DNA of 64,000 bases from Oligoflexus sp. (GTDB lineage: Bacteria; Bdellovibrionota_B; Oligoflexia; Oligoflexales; Oligoflexaceae), in contig NZ_DASTAT010000055.1 of assembly GCF_035712445.1 (NCBI RefSeq), forward strand, positions 47,392 through 111,391, in the 5' to 3' direction. The notes below the pieces were generated by a model. It saw nothing but the letters and a program-made list of their open reading frames with translations. It was not told the DNA's origin and ran no database searches. The position numbers and the translations under genes were made by a program. The first letter of the stretch is position 1, and each line of letters starts with the position of its first letter. Positions 16,916 to 24,976 of this stretch are shown here, in pieces.

Positions 16916-17488
16916 ATGGGAAAGAAGAAAGATAAAGCTACGGAAAGTAAGAACGAGAAAGCGGAAAAGTCGAAAGCCGAAAGTTTTCTTGATAATCTCC
17001 GTCCGACGACTGGCAAGTCTGAAAATACTAGAGGAACAGGCAACACCAAGATCGAGACCAACAAACCAGCTATGAATGATAAGACCAAAAAGGCTGTAGC
17101 CGGCGGTATCGTCGCTGTAGCCATCGGTGCGCTGACGCTCGTGGGTCTGAACATGACCTCGACGCATGCACCGGATGATCCTGTTGTTCAGCAGGCGGCG
17201 CCAGCGGCCCTTGCCATCGAGCAGCAGCCTGCTCGCGCGACGAGTGAAGCTGCAGCGGCCAGCATGCTGCCACAGCCTCTGGCTCCCCAGAAGGCCCGTT
17301 TAGCGGAACCTTCGAAGGCCTCGACCGAGGTGGCGAAGCCGAGCAAAACCAGCACCAAGAAAAGCGCCAAGCTCGCAAGCAAGACCAAGGGCAAGGAGAC
17401 TGTGAAAAAATCAGTCGCCAGCGCGAAGAAGCAAAAGGCCACAGCGAAGAAGCCCAAGAAGACACTCGCAGCCAAATCCATCGATTGA
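16916..17488 (+). CDS. Lys/Ala-rich single-pass membrane protein with histone-H1-like tail
   Basis: A 190-residue protein starting MGKKKDKATESKNEK. A charged cytoplasmic segment (1-58) is followed by one membrane helix (about 60-80, AVAGGIVAVAIGALTLVGL), a Pro/Ala-rich middle and a Lys/Ala/Ser/Thr-rich tail (about 140-190) of repeated AKK/SKT/KPKK units like histone H1 or bacterial HU tails. GAGGAG at nine bases selects ATG 16916 over the earlier frame start at 16856. The tail lies on the opposite side of the helix from the N-terminus. It may bind polyanions such as DNA, LPS or teichoic-type polymers; this is inference. Confidence 0.65.
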   Translation: MGKKKDKATESKNEKAEKSKAESFLDNLRPTTGKSENTRGTGNTKIETNKPAMNDKTKKAVAGGIVAVAIGALTLVGLNMTSTHAPDDPVVQQAAPAALAIEQQPARATSEAAAASMLPQPLAPQKARLAEPSKASTEVAKPSKTSTKKSAKLASKTKGKETVKKSVASAKKQKATAKKPKKTLAAKSID

Positions 17489-17501
17489 TCTGAAATCGTG
17501 G

Positions 17502-17533
17502 AGCCTGGGTGAAGGTTCGCCTTCCCCAGGCTT
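17502..17533. terminator. long hairpin with TTCG loop between convergent genes
   Basis: AGCCTGGG and GAAGG pair with CCTTC and CCCAGGCT around a TTCG tetraloop, with one unpaired T in the 5' arm. The T-tail is interrupted (TTTGCTCATTTT). It probably serves the plus-strand gene ending at 17488, and could serve the convergent gene ending at 17568. Confidence 0.6.
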
Positions 17534-17567
17534 TGCTCATTTTCAGACCAGGATGCGCGACCAGGAG

Positions 17568-17987
17568 TCAAGCGCCGATGACCTGTTTGATGAGCTGACG
17601 CCGACGCAGGTTCATCAATTCCGTTTCAATCTGCCTGGGCAGGAAATTGAAGTAAACGGAACCGCTGGTGGCCCCACCCATGGTGAAACCCTCGTGCAGC
17701 GCTGCAACAATTACGGCTCCCGGACTGACCGGGCGTCCCGAGTTCCATTCGATCAGCGCCCCGATACGTTCCGGCAGGCAGTTGCTTTTCTGCCATTGGG
17801 AAAAACGAGTGGATTTGCCAATACTGCGAAGGAATTCCACGGCGTCGTTGGCTTGCTGCAGATAAAGGGCATTGTTGAGGAAGTCCTGACGTTTGGAGTT
17901 GAAGTCTGCAGCCAGCGGAGAGGTGATACCATCGGCGGTAAGATGAGGCACTTTCTGTACCACCTCATTGAATTCCTTACGCATCAT
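17568..17987 (-). CDS. hypothetical protein, 139 aa
   Basis: AAGGAG seven bases before ATG 17987 supports the start (ATG ATG, so 17984 is also possible). The protein is soluble and helical, with YLQQANDAVEFLRSIGKS and PERIGALIEWNSGRPVSPG as its most distinctive segments. The Trp-Asn-Ser-Gly-Arg stretch looks like a binding loop. I do not recognise a family. A plus-strand frame covering the same bases has no good ribosome-binding site and is rejected. Confidence 0.6.
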   Translation of the reverse strand: MMRKEFNEVVQKVPHLTADGITSPLAADFNSKRQDFLNNALYLQQANDAVEFLRSIGKSTRFSQWQKSNCLPERIGALIEWNSGRPVSPGAVIVAALHEGFTMGGATSGSVYFNFLPRQIETELMNLRRRQLIKQVIGA

Positions 17988-18262
17988 ATAAGGTCTCCTT
18001 ATTCGGACAAAGATTCACTCCAGATGGATGACAACTTCAGAAAGCAAAACTGCCAGCGGATTGATGAGAGGATCATGAACCATGGAAAGGACTTACTTTT
18101 TAAGAGGAATTGGTCGAGCTGGAATGAGTCGGAAAAGCTCAGCCGTTCCTGGGACTTGGGAAGGCCGCGCCGGGCCTGCCGCCTGGGCCGGGGCTTCACC
18201 TTTAGGCCTGATCTGCCGATATCTCCAGGGTCCCGTTCCGATTCCGTGCCATCTGGGAAAGG

Positions 18263-19513
18263 GTGACGCCCTTGGATAACAAACAGCTCCAGTCTTCAAA
18301 AAAATTTATCATCAAAGATTCAACGCGCAAGCGCTGCAAGATCTTTGCGGCCGATGAGGCCACTCTGCAGCAATTCCGCCCCATCAGCCTTGAGCTTTTC
18401 GCTTATCTTTGGGAAGTACCGACCATCGAGTTCTCGATCTACATCCGTGTCGAGGAGGAGATGATCGAATACATTCGTCCCTCCGAACTCAGCCCCGAGC
18501 TTTTGCAGCACGTTTGGGCAGCATCCCTGAAAGATAACGGCGGCGTGGAAGTCTTCATCGCGAAGAAGGACTATCCAAAATTCGAGCATACCCTTTCCTA
18601 CGTCCGAACGCGGAAGATCAATGCCCTTTTAGAGAAAGACCCGTCCCTTGACCGCAAGACTCTGGAGATCTTCAGCGACCTCAGCGGTGCGAGCCAGATG
18701 GTTCTGCGCGGCGGCGTGAATAAGCAGGTCGCCGAACGCGTGAAGAGCGCGGCGGCCTTCATGGTGAATCAACTCATGGCCAATGACCTGGCCATGAGCA
18801 CCCTCAGCCGCATGATCACCATTGACCCCTCTCTTTACGATCACAGCGCCTCCGTTGCCATGTTCTCGACCATCATGGCCAAGCAATACATAGATCCGAA
18901 GCTGCCCTTCAAGGACGCGGAAGTCATCGCCCAGTGCGGCATGTATCATGATGCAGGGAAATCTTGTATTCCTAACGCAATTTTGAATAAGCCTGGCGCT
19001 TTCACCCCGGATGAATTCGAGGTCATGAAGACCCACGTCCAGTTCGGGCACAAAGAGCTTATGAATGCGATTCAAAACGGAGCCCCGATCGACGAGATCG
19101 TCGCCCGCGTCGCGCTGGAACACCACGAGCGCTTCACCGGCAAAGGCTACCCCGCCGGCAAACGCGGCCGTTGGGAGGAAGATCCCGAACTCGGTATTCA
19201 CGTCTATTCGCGCATCATTTCGATCGCAGATGCCTATTCCGCCCTTCTCATGAAGCGCGTCTACAAACCGGCGCTGCCTGCTGAAAAAGCTCTGGAACTC
19301 ATGGAACGCTCCGCTCCAGATGACTTCGATCCCGAGATTTTCAAACCCTTCGTCGATGGTGTTCGCGTGAGCCTTGCTACCTTGAAAAAACGGAAGGATG
19401 TGGTCGAGGCGAACACCGGCGCGATCTTTATGATTGATTCCGATGAGAAGCTGGTGAAGCAGATCCAGGAGTCGCGCAAGCAGGCAACTGCCGCTGTGAA
19501 AAAGTCGAGTTGA
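18263..19513 (+). CDS. HD-GYP domain protein (probable cyclic-di-GMP phosphodiesterase)
   Basis: A 416-residue protein with an unassigned N-terminal region (1-150; includes FSIYIRVEEEMIEYI) and a C-terminal HD-GYP domain. The metal pair H229-D230 is in MYHDAGKS, HVQFGHKEL and EHHERFTGKGYP (G295-Y296-P297) complete the signature, so hydrolysis of cyclic di-GMP is expected. GTG 18263 and TTG 18272 are both possible starts; GAAAGGG at eight bases favours TTG. The N-terminal part probably senses or binds a partner, as in PilZ-linked or Bdellovibrio-type HD-GYP proteins. The gene is monocistronic. Confidence 0.85.
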   Translation: MTPLDNKQLQSSKKFIIKDSTRKRCKIFAADEATLQQFRPISLELFAYLWEVPTIEFSIYIRVEEEMIEYIRPSELSPELLQHVWAASLKDNGGVEVFIAKKDYPKFEHTLSYVRTRKINALLEKDPSLDRKTLEIFSDLSGASQMVLRGGVNKQVAERVKSAAAFMVNQLMANDLAMSTLSRMITIDPSLYDHSASVAMFSTIMAKQYIDPKLPFKDAEVIAQCGMYHDAGKSCIPNAILNKPGAFTPDEFEVMKTHVQFGHKELMNAIQNGAPIDEIVARVALEHHERFTGKGYPAGKRGRWEEDPELGIHVYSRIISIADAYSALLMKRVYKPALPAEKALELMERSAPDDFDPEIFKPFVDGVRVSLATLKKRKDVVEANTGAIFMIDSDEKLVKQIQESRKQATAAVKKSS

Positions 19514-19572
19514 CCGTTTCAACATCTAATCCCATGATTTCGGCAGTATAAGGCCGGAGTTGAGCTTTTTTT

Positions 19573-19595
19573 CAATTAGAGCTGAAGCTCAATTG
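19573..19595. repeat. inverted repeat downstream of the HD-GYP gene
   Basis: CAATTAGAGCT (19573-19583) and AGCTCAATTG (19586-19595) form a stem with one bulged base. On the plus strand the run of T lies before, not after, the stem, so it is not a standard terminator. It marks the edge of the lower-GC accessory stretch. Confidence 0.4.
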
Positions 19596-19657
19596 ATCCC
19601 TTTTCCCCTCGATGCCCCTCGCACCGGACTCCCGGATTTCCCGCATCCTGCGCTACC

Positions 19658-19798
19658 ATGCGGCCTGTACGCGCAGACAGAGTGGAAGCGCCCACAGGCA
19701 TCAATGCGGTGACCTATTCCATTGAATGCACCAGGTCGCTGATTAAGGACGTCCTGAAGCCGACGTTTGACAACTCAGAGTTTGGGGTGCCGACTTAG
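19658..19798 (+). other. short open frame, possible gene fragment (46 aa)
   Basis: ATG 19658 to TAG 19796 encodes MRPVRADRVEAPTG followed by a protein-like segment ending FDNSEFGVPT. No ribosome-binding site is visible and no family is recognised. It lies between the HD-GYP gene and the 3' end of the Fic gene, so it may be the remnant of a gene cut when the islet arrived. Confidence 0.2.
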
Positions 19799-19805
19799 TG
19801 GGCGT

Positions 19806-21329
19806 TTAAACACTTCTCTCGATAATTCCAGCGAATATAGCACCTGGATCAGCGGTATCTTCGGAGAAAGCGTGGATGGCTCGCAGATGCGAAAGCAGGG
19901 AATTATAGTCTCCAAAGTCGAGCGCAGCCGTCAGATTTTGGGCTCTGGCCAGCATTTTAATGTAAGCCGCTGGCTCACCAGCTCTTGTCAGCTTTCTCAT
20001 GGCATCAAGGTAATTTCCGCGATAGACGGTTGTAATGATAATGGGCAACTCCCCAACTGCAAGCAGCTCACGGTTCATAAAAATTCGACTGAGTCGACCG
20101 TTTCCATCGGTGAAAGGGTGAACCTCGGCTATTAAGAACTTGAGGAAGGCTGCTCGTGAAAACCCTTCGGGCAGGGCGCGATATAGATCAAATGCTACTC
20201 GCAAAGTTCCTTGCACAAGCCCCGGCTCTACGAAAGCCGTTGATCCCGCGAAGTTTAGCTTTTGTTTGAATTCGCCAGGATAAAGCCCAGAGTGCGATGC
20301 CATGAGATGTTTATGGGTACTTTTCAATTCTTTCTGAAAATCGTCGTATCTATCAAAGGCTGCAGGCTTCTGCTCAACGTTTGTCCTGAGTAGTTCAAAA
20401 GTGGCCTTGACATCGTGCCCATCGGGCCTGTGCGGCGGGATTTTACCGTAGCGCACGATTTCGAGCGCTTCGGAGATCTCAAATTTTGTTCCTTCGATAT
20501 AGTTTGAAAAATAGGCATCGAAAAAACAAAGGTTCGTCACGCCTTCACTTGTTATTTCTTTTGGCAACTCGTGCCGTTGGATGCCTCCCGCATTTACTCT
20601 AAGACTGCTGAAAAGCGTCTCGAAAAGCTTGAGACGCCCGGGATCGTAAGGATGGCCCTCGGCCCTTTTTTTGGCGAGATCGCTTTTAAGCACACCCTTT
20701 GCAGGACTCTCCCCTGAGAGAGCTTCCACGATCGCGATAAAGCGCTGAAGTGAATTCTCAAGCCCGAGCTTGTCAGCGATTTGTTCCATGATTGGAAGGC
20801 GCTCTTTTAGGGCTTCGATGCCGGACCGTCTTATCCTGGCGTCGATCTCCTCCTCTAGCGTTTCCTGGGGTAAGATCCGGCTAAAGCCATGGGCCTTGGT
20901 CGGCCGCAGGTTTTCCAGCCAGGCTCGTTCTGGTGAGGCGATGAAGAGTCCCTGGCCGATAGGCATATCCCCGTGCAGTTGCCCCTCGGGAGCTTCGACC
21001 AGGTGCACGATTAGACCAGGAAGTCTCACTTTTTTGGTGTAGCTGTAGCTGAGTACAATATGACCTTCTCGAGGACCCGTTTCTATTGCGCTCCTGTGGC
21101 TTATGACGGCTCCGGGATAGAGGTGTCCGAGTATACGGTAAAGGTTCTGTAGCAGGACCTCCTCAGGGCGAGCCTTCGAAGTCGTGTAGACAGTGGGGCA
21201 GAGTTTTTTCAGGCTCCCGTCTTTGAGGGCGGGAGCCAGGAGGCGGTTAATGGCAGCTGCTTCGGGACCCTCGCCACCAGTAAGGAGAATGTCTCCCTTC
21301 AATTTATCTCTGAGTGTCTTGTGCAGCAT
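19806..21329 (-). CDS. Fic-domain protein (probable AMP transferase) with N-terminal AbiEi-like domain
   Basis: A 507-residue protein. The Fic active-site loop HPFTDGNGRLSR (catalytic His404) is canonical, so AMP transfer from ATP onto a hydroxyl side chain is expected. The self-inhibitory pattern S/TxxxE(G/N) is present upstream of the core as S275NYIE279G (class II Fic: inhibitory helix in the same chain). Residues 1-150 (DKLKGDILLTGGEGPEA, ISHRSAIETG) resemble the AbiEi-type antitoxin/regulator fold with a winged-helix start, so this protein may both bind DNA and modify a target. AAGGAG at nine bases precedes ATG 21329. Repeated palindrome-like elements overlap its promoter. No separate antitoxin gene is adjacent. 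Confidence 0.88.
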   Translation of the reverse strand: MLHKTLRDKLKGDILLTGGEGPEAAAINRLLAPALKDGSLKKLCPTVYTTSKARPEEVLLQNLYRILGHLYPGAVISHRSAIETGPREGHIVLSYSYTKKVRLPGLIVHLVEAPEGQLHGDMPIGQGLFIASPERAWLENLRPTKAHGFSRILPQETLEEEIDARIRRSGIEALKERLPIMEQIADKLGLENSLQRFIAIVEALSGESPAKGVLKSDLAKKRAEGHPYDPGRLKLFETLFSSLRVNAGGIQRHELPKEITSEGVTNLCFFDAYFSNYIEGTKFEISEALEIVRYGKIPPHRPDGHDVKATFELLRTNVEQKPAAFDRYDDFQKELKSTHKHLMASHSGLYPGEFKQKLNFAGSTAFVEPGLVQGTLRVAFDLYRALPEGFSRAAFLKFLIAEVHPFTDGNGRLSRIFMNRELLAVGELPIIITTVYRGNYLDAMRKLTRAGEPAAYIKMLARAQNLTAALDFGDYNSLLSHLRAIHAFSEDTADPGAIFAGIIERSV

Positions 21330-21369
21330 GGTGCCTGGCTCCTTTTTCCAAAAAGAAGATGGTTCCAGG

Positions 21370-21399
21370 AGAATATCGGATAAAATTATCCAAAATCAA
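21370..21399 (-). promoter_or_regulatory. fic promoter with a palindrome in the -35/-10 spacer
   Basis: On the minus strand TTGATT (complement of 21394-21399) and TATTCT (complement of 21370-21375) are 18 bases apart. The spacer is filled by GGATAATTTTATCC, a near-perfect palindrome. A repressor bound there would block RNA polymerase. Transcription would begin about 35 bases upstream of ATG 21329. Confidence 0.55.
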
Positions 21400-21580
21400 G
21401 GCAATATTGAATAAAATTTTCCAAATACCCACCGCAGATGAACCCAGACTCAAATATCCAATAAAAACGGTATTGTACGGGAAATGCGCGGACAAATTTT
21501 CCAGAATGAAGTGCAGGGGGGAAGAATATCAGATAACATTTTCCAAATACATGTCGAATGTGAATTAAATTTTCCAACAT
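21376..21580 (-). repeat. array of five GGATAA-nn-TTTTCC elements upstream of fic
   Basis: Five related elements are centred on TTATCC/TTTTCC at 21386, 21417, 21497, 21539 and 21570 (plus-strand positions). Their consensus is near GGATAAAATTTTCCAAATA. Distances of 31, 80, 42 and 31 bases include several near whole helical turns. The first is a good palindrome within the fic promoter; the others lie upstream. The stretch is notably AT-rich compared with the chromosome around it. It probably is an operator array, maybe for autoregulation by the Fic N-terminal domain. Confidence 0.5.
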
Positions 21581-21611
21581 ACTTGGTGAGTCGCATGGCT
21601 CCCTGCGCATA

Positions 21612-22598
21612 CTAGACCACTAAGATAAAGAGCTGGTCACGGGCTCGCGACTGAGCCACGTACTGCAAGTGCTTGTTCTTCCTTTCATATTCTATCAATG
21701 CCTTCTTATTCGATCGAATCCAGTCGGGAACTGGAGTCTTCTGCTCGTTATCCTCAAGAATAAACACAGATTCGAATTCCAAACCCTTGCTATTGTGCAT
21801 AGTTAAAAGACTGACCGCCCCCTCATCAGCAAGGGGATTGTCCCGCTCAATAAACCGAACATCAATTCCCGCATCTCGAAATCGGGATTCAGCTTCTTCC
21901 AGAGTTCATCTAAATCTAGCGATCACAGCCAGACGATGGCGACCTTTCTTGTGCAGCTCCAAAGTTACTTCAACCAGCCAATCCATTCTCTTCGATTTTG
22001 ACGAAAATTTCCTCATCTCCGGAGACGGACCGTGCCTCAAAGATTTCGGCAAATCAATCGCCTGCAATCCGCAATCGATGAGAGTATCATGGGCGACTTT
22101 GCTGATTTCTTCGGTCGTCCGATAATTCACATAGAGCTTAATGCTCCTCTTGCCGGCAACATTGATCCCGAGTGCTTTCAAAGAATACCCGGGGCCGTAG
22201 ATTCTTTGCTTACCATCTTCCAACAGGGTCAATTGATTTTCGCCCGAAGCCTGCTCGGCAAGGAATGCCAAATCCACGGCTCTCAGATCCTGCACCTCAT
22301 CGACGACAATGGCTTCGTCATCGTGCTTACGCAATTTCAGGTCCATGGCATAATGAGCAACCAATTCAAAAGGAATTTTCTTCTGCGCCAGCGCCAGCTG
22401 CCAGGCGCATTCATAGATATTCCAAAGATCCTCTTTTTGTTCCATCGACAGTTGGATAAGAGCACCCTTTCTCGGAGCCCGAACATAGTCACCAACCGAT
22501 TTCAATTGCTGGACCGCAATGATATCCACAATTTCCCGAAACACTCCTTCCATCATTTCCTTCGTGTGCGGCAAATGTTGCGGTTGCAGTTTAGCGAA
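21612..22598 (-). pseudogene. UvrD/REP-type helicase remnant (5' truncated, in-frame TGA)
   Basis: The frame encodes the C-terminal half of a superfamily I helicase: Walker B EAIVVDEVQDL, a motif III-like GKQRIY, motif IV LYVNYRTTEEI, motif V TMHNSKGLEFESVFIL and motif VI YVAQSRARDQL. A single TGA at 21906-21908 interrupts it between IARFR and TLEEAESRF, with the same frame continuing perfectly on both sides. The 5' end lacks Walker A and everything before it; the frame closes at 22599 on a TGA. The gene is therefore non-functional as a helicase. It lies upstream of fic on the same strand and seems to be debris of a former defence or mobile cassette. Confidence 0.8.
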
Positions 22599-22712
22599 TC
22601 ACCTTCCGATGGGACGCTCCGCGGTGAGGGCGCGCGAAGAAGGGTTGACTCGAACCCGCCACCTGCCGCAGATAGGGTCTGGTGAAAAAATCTTAGCCCG
22701 GAGCACCCCCTC

Positions 22713-23654
22713 ATGAATCACCTGGATACTCTCATCATCGGCGCAGGGATGGCTGGTTTAACAGCCGCGCGCCTACTGACCCATCGTTCCGAGTCCCTGG
22801 CCCTGGTCGACAAAGGCCGCGGCGTGGGTGGACGTGTGGCCACGCGCCGATGGGGTGACGCCCGAGCGGATCATGGGGCCGCGTGTTTTCGCTTGCAAGG
22901 TGAAACGCAGAAACTTTGGAACGACATATACCCGGGCCTTTCTTTGCAAGACGCACCTCACGAACTGGACCCTGGAGCCTGGACCTGCCCGGCGGGCATG
23001 AGCGCTCTGCCGAAAGCGATGGCTCAGGATTTGCCAGTAGAGCTGCAGCAAAGCATCGAAACGGTCGAACGGAAGGATGAAATCTGGATTGCACGCAGCA
23101 AAGAAGGGAAGATCTGGACCGCGCACAAGATCCTGATCACAAGCCCGCTTTGGCAAACTGCGGATTTTTTTAAGACGACGCAGCCGCAGCTGGGCCTGGA
23201 AATCCAGGACCTCGCCCGCCTTGTGGAGTATGAGCCGCAGTGGACGCTTATCATAAAGCTGCCTTCCCCTTCGCAAAGCCTGGGCGCGGTCTATCAAAAG
23301 AATCCACATCCTGACATCGCCAGTCTTTACGATCAGGGCCGCAAGGGTCTGCCCCATGCCGCGGGACTTTGGGTTCTGCATGCAAGCCAGGGCTTTTCCG
23401 CGACGCATCTCGAAGCCGACCCTTCATGGGTGATGGATCGCATGATGACCGCTCTGCGCTCGCTCGGATGGAAGCTGGAAAACGCGGAAGCCCAGGCCCA
23501 TCGTTGGCGCTATGCGCGGGTGAAAAAACCACTCGGACGGAGTTTTGTCACCTTCGCGTCGGCACCAGGATTATATCTGGCCGGTGATTTCTGCCTCGGT
23601 TCCCAGGTCGAGCTTGCAGCCCAAAGCGGATGGGCCGCGGCGGATGCCCTGTGA
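22713..23654 (+). CDS. renalase-like FAD/NAD-dependent oxidoreductase
   Basis: A 313-residue flavoprotein with the N-terminal dinucleotide motif LIIGAGMAGLTAARLL and the renalase-family pattern VDKGRGVGGRVATRR followed by ADHGAACF. The C-terminal FAD-closing segment reads GLYLAGDFCLGSQVELA. Bacterial renalases oxidise isomers of NAD(P)H that are reduced at the wrong position, recycling them to NAD(P)+; some members have unknown substrates. GGAG precedes ATG 22713. There is no signal peptide. It is the first intact gene after the fic islet. Confidence 0.85.
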   Translation: MNHLDTLIIGAGMAGLTAARLLTHRSESLALVDKGRGVGGRVATRRWGDARADHGAACFRLQGETQKLWNDIYPGLSLQDAPHELDPGAWTCPAGMSALPKAMAQDLPVELQQSIETVERKDEIWIARSKEGKIWTAHKILITSPLWQTADFFKTTQPQLGLEIQDLARLVEYEPQWTLIIKLPSPSQSLGAVYQKNPHPDIASLYDQGRKGLPHAAGLWVLHASQGFSATHLEADPSWVMDRMMTALRSLGWKLENAEAQAHRWRYARVKKPLGRSFVTFASAPGLYLAGDFCLGSQVELAAQSGWAAADAL

Positions 23655-23778
23655 TCATTTCGTTTTTAAAATGTTTCGTACATATTATCGAGTCTTATCA
23701 TTTCATGGCTCCGGCTTTAAAGTCCCCAGGAGATTAAACCCATCGTCGAAGGTCTTTGAACCTTGGGAGTGTCGTACC

Positions 23779-24405
23779 ATGAATCGACCTTATGTTCGTT
23801 TGGATCGCAACAACGCGGCCGTGCTTCTCGTGGATCATCAGGCAGGTCTTCTGTCCCTTGTCCGCGATATTGAACCCGACAGGTTTAAAAACAATGTCCT
23901 GGCCCTTGCGGATCTTGCTCAGTATTTCAAGCTGCCCACGATACTGACCACCAGCTTTGAAGACGGGCCCAACGGTCCCCTGGTCCCCGAGCTGAAGCAA
24001 AAATTTCCTGAGTCCCCTTTCATTCCGCGTCCGGGACAGATCAACGCCTGGGATAATGCGGATTTTGTGAATGCCGTGAAGGCCAGCGGCCGGCGCCAGC
24101 TGATTCTTGCCGGCGTCGTCACCGAAGTCTGCGTGGCGTTCCCGGCGCTTTCGGCTCTTGAGGAAGGCTTTGATGTCTTTGTCGTGACGGATGCTTCAGG
24201 AACTTTCAATGAACTGACGCGACACTCGGCCTGGGAGCGCATGACCGCTGCAGGCGCTCAACTCATGACATGGTTTGGAATCGCCTGTGAATTGCATCGG
24301 GACTGGCGCAATGATGTCGAAGGGCTCGGCGCGCTCTTTTCCAATCACATTCCTGACTATCGCAATCTGATGACCAGCTATGCATCCATGAAACCCCGTT
24401 CCTAG
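23779..24405 (+). CDS. YcaC-family isochorismatase-like hydrolase
   Basis: A 208-residue cysteine hydrolase. Asp19 in LLVDHQAGL, the LTTSFEDGPNGP segment, RPGQINAWDN and catalytic Cys118 in VVTEVCVAFPA match the YcaC group (isochorismatase superfamily), which forms octamers and has no settled substrate. GGGAG nine bases before ATG 23779 sets the start; the frame is open upstream to 23545 but that part overlaps the renalase gene end. The C-terminal signature ACELHRDWRND is also family-typical. It may be co-transcribed with the renalase-like gene. Confidence 0.9.
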   Translation: MNRPYVRLDRNNAAVLLVDHQAGLLSLVRDIEPDRFKNNVLALADLAQYFKLPTILTTSFEDGPNGPLVPELKQKFPESPFIPRPGQINAWDNADFVNAVKASGRRQLILAGVVTEVCVAFPALSALEEGFDVFVVTDASGTFNELTRHSAWERMTAAGAQLMTWFGIACELHRDWRNDVEGLGALFSNHIPDYRNLMTSYASMKPRS

Positions 24406-24417
24406 ACCCATCAAGGC

Positions 24418-24448
24418 CCTGTCTGCTGTTGGAAAACGCAGACAGGGA
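24418..24448 (+). terminator. strong hairpin after the YcaC gene
   Basis: A perfect ten-base stem (CCCTGTCTGC at 24418-24427, GCAGACAGGG at 24439-24448) lies 12 bases after the stop. No T-run follows, so it may stabilise the 3' end or act as a weak terminator. Confidence 0.45.
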
Positions 24449-24551
24449 TGTCGCCTCGCGAGGACTTTTGAAACGGTTCGCAGTATGAGGCTGGCATCTC
24501 GCAACGGAGAGGCGTAGGATTTCTCTGGAAGGCCTAAATCAGGAGGTCCTT

Positions 24552-24974
24552 ATGTTCGCACTCATTTCGCTGGCTGCTGCCCTGACCATGGACCAGCCTA
24601 TTCATTTTGATGAATGCTCCCATCATGCCCCGCAGAGCGAGCTTCGCATTGGTCCCACGGCCCTCGGCCCCTATGGTGTGGAATGGAAGACCACCACCTA
24701 CTACGGGACCTGCGTGGCCTACGAGGTTCTGGACCTTCGCGACGATCGCTTTCTGACGACAGGATCCTTTGGTCCCGACTGCCCGAGTGGGCCGCCCATG
24801 ATGCTGGCGCCCGAGGTCCTTGATAAAGATTCACCCGATTACCAACCGCACCTGGACGCCTGGATCGAGACGCTGGATCACGTGGCTCTGGGATATGCCT
24901 GTCATCCTCCCCAGCCCGAGTTGGAGCCCTTGATCGCGTATCTGCAGAAGCTGAAAGCCCGGCAGCTGGATTAG
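24552..24974 (+). CDS. small hypothetical protein, 140 aa, possibly exported
   Basis: AGGAGGT four bases before ATG 24552 is an excellent ribosome-binding site. The first 12 residues, MFALISLAAALT, look like a very short signal peptide or a hydrophobic start. The mature part has four cysteines (DECSHH, GTCVAY, GPDCPSG, YACHPP), a hint of disulfides outside the cytoplasm. I recognise no family. The gene converges on pyruvate kinase with a two-base gap. Confidence 0.7.
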   Translation: MFALISLAAALTMDQPIHFDECSHHAPQSELRIGPTALGPYGVEWKTTTYYGTCVAYEVLDLRDDRFLTTGSFGPDCPSGPPMMLAPEVLDKDSPDYQPHLDAWIETLDHVALGYACHPPQPELEPLIAYLQKLKARQLD

Positions 24975-24976
24975 CG

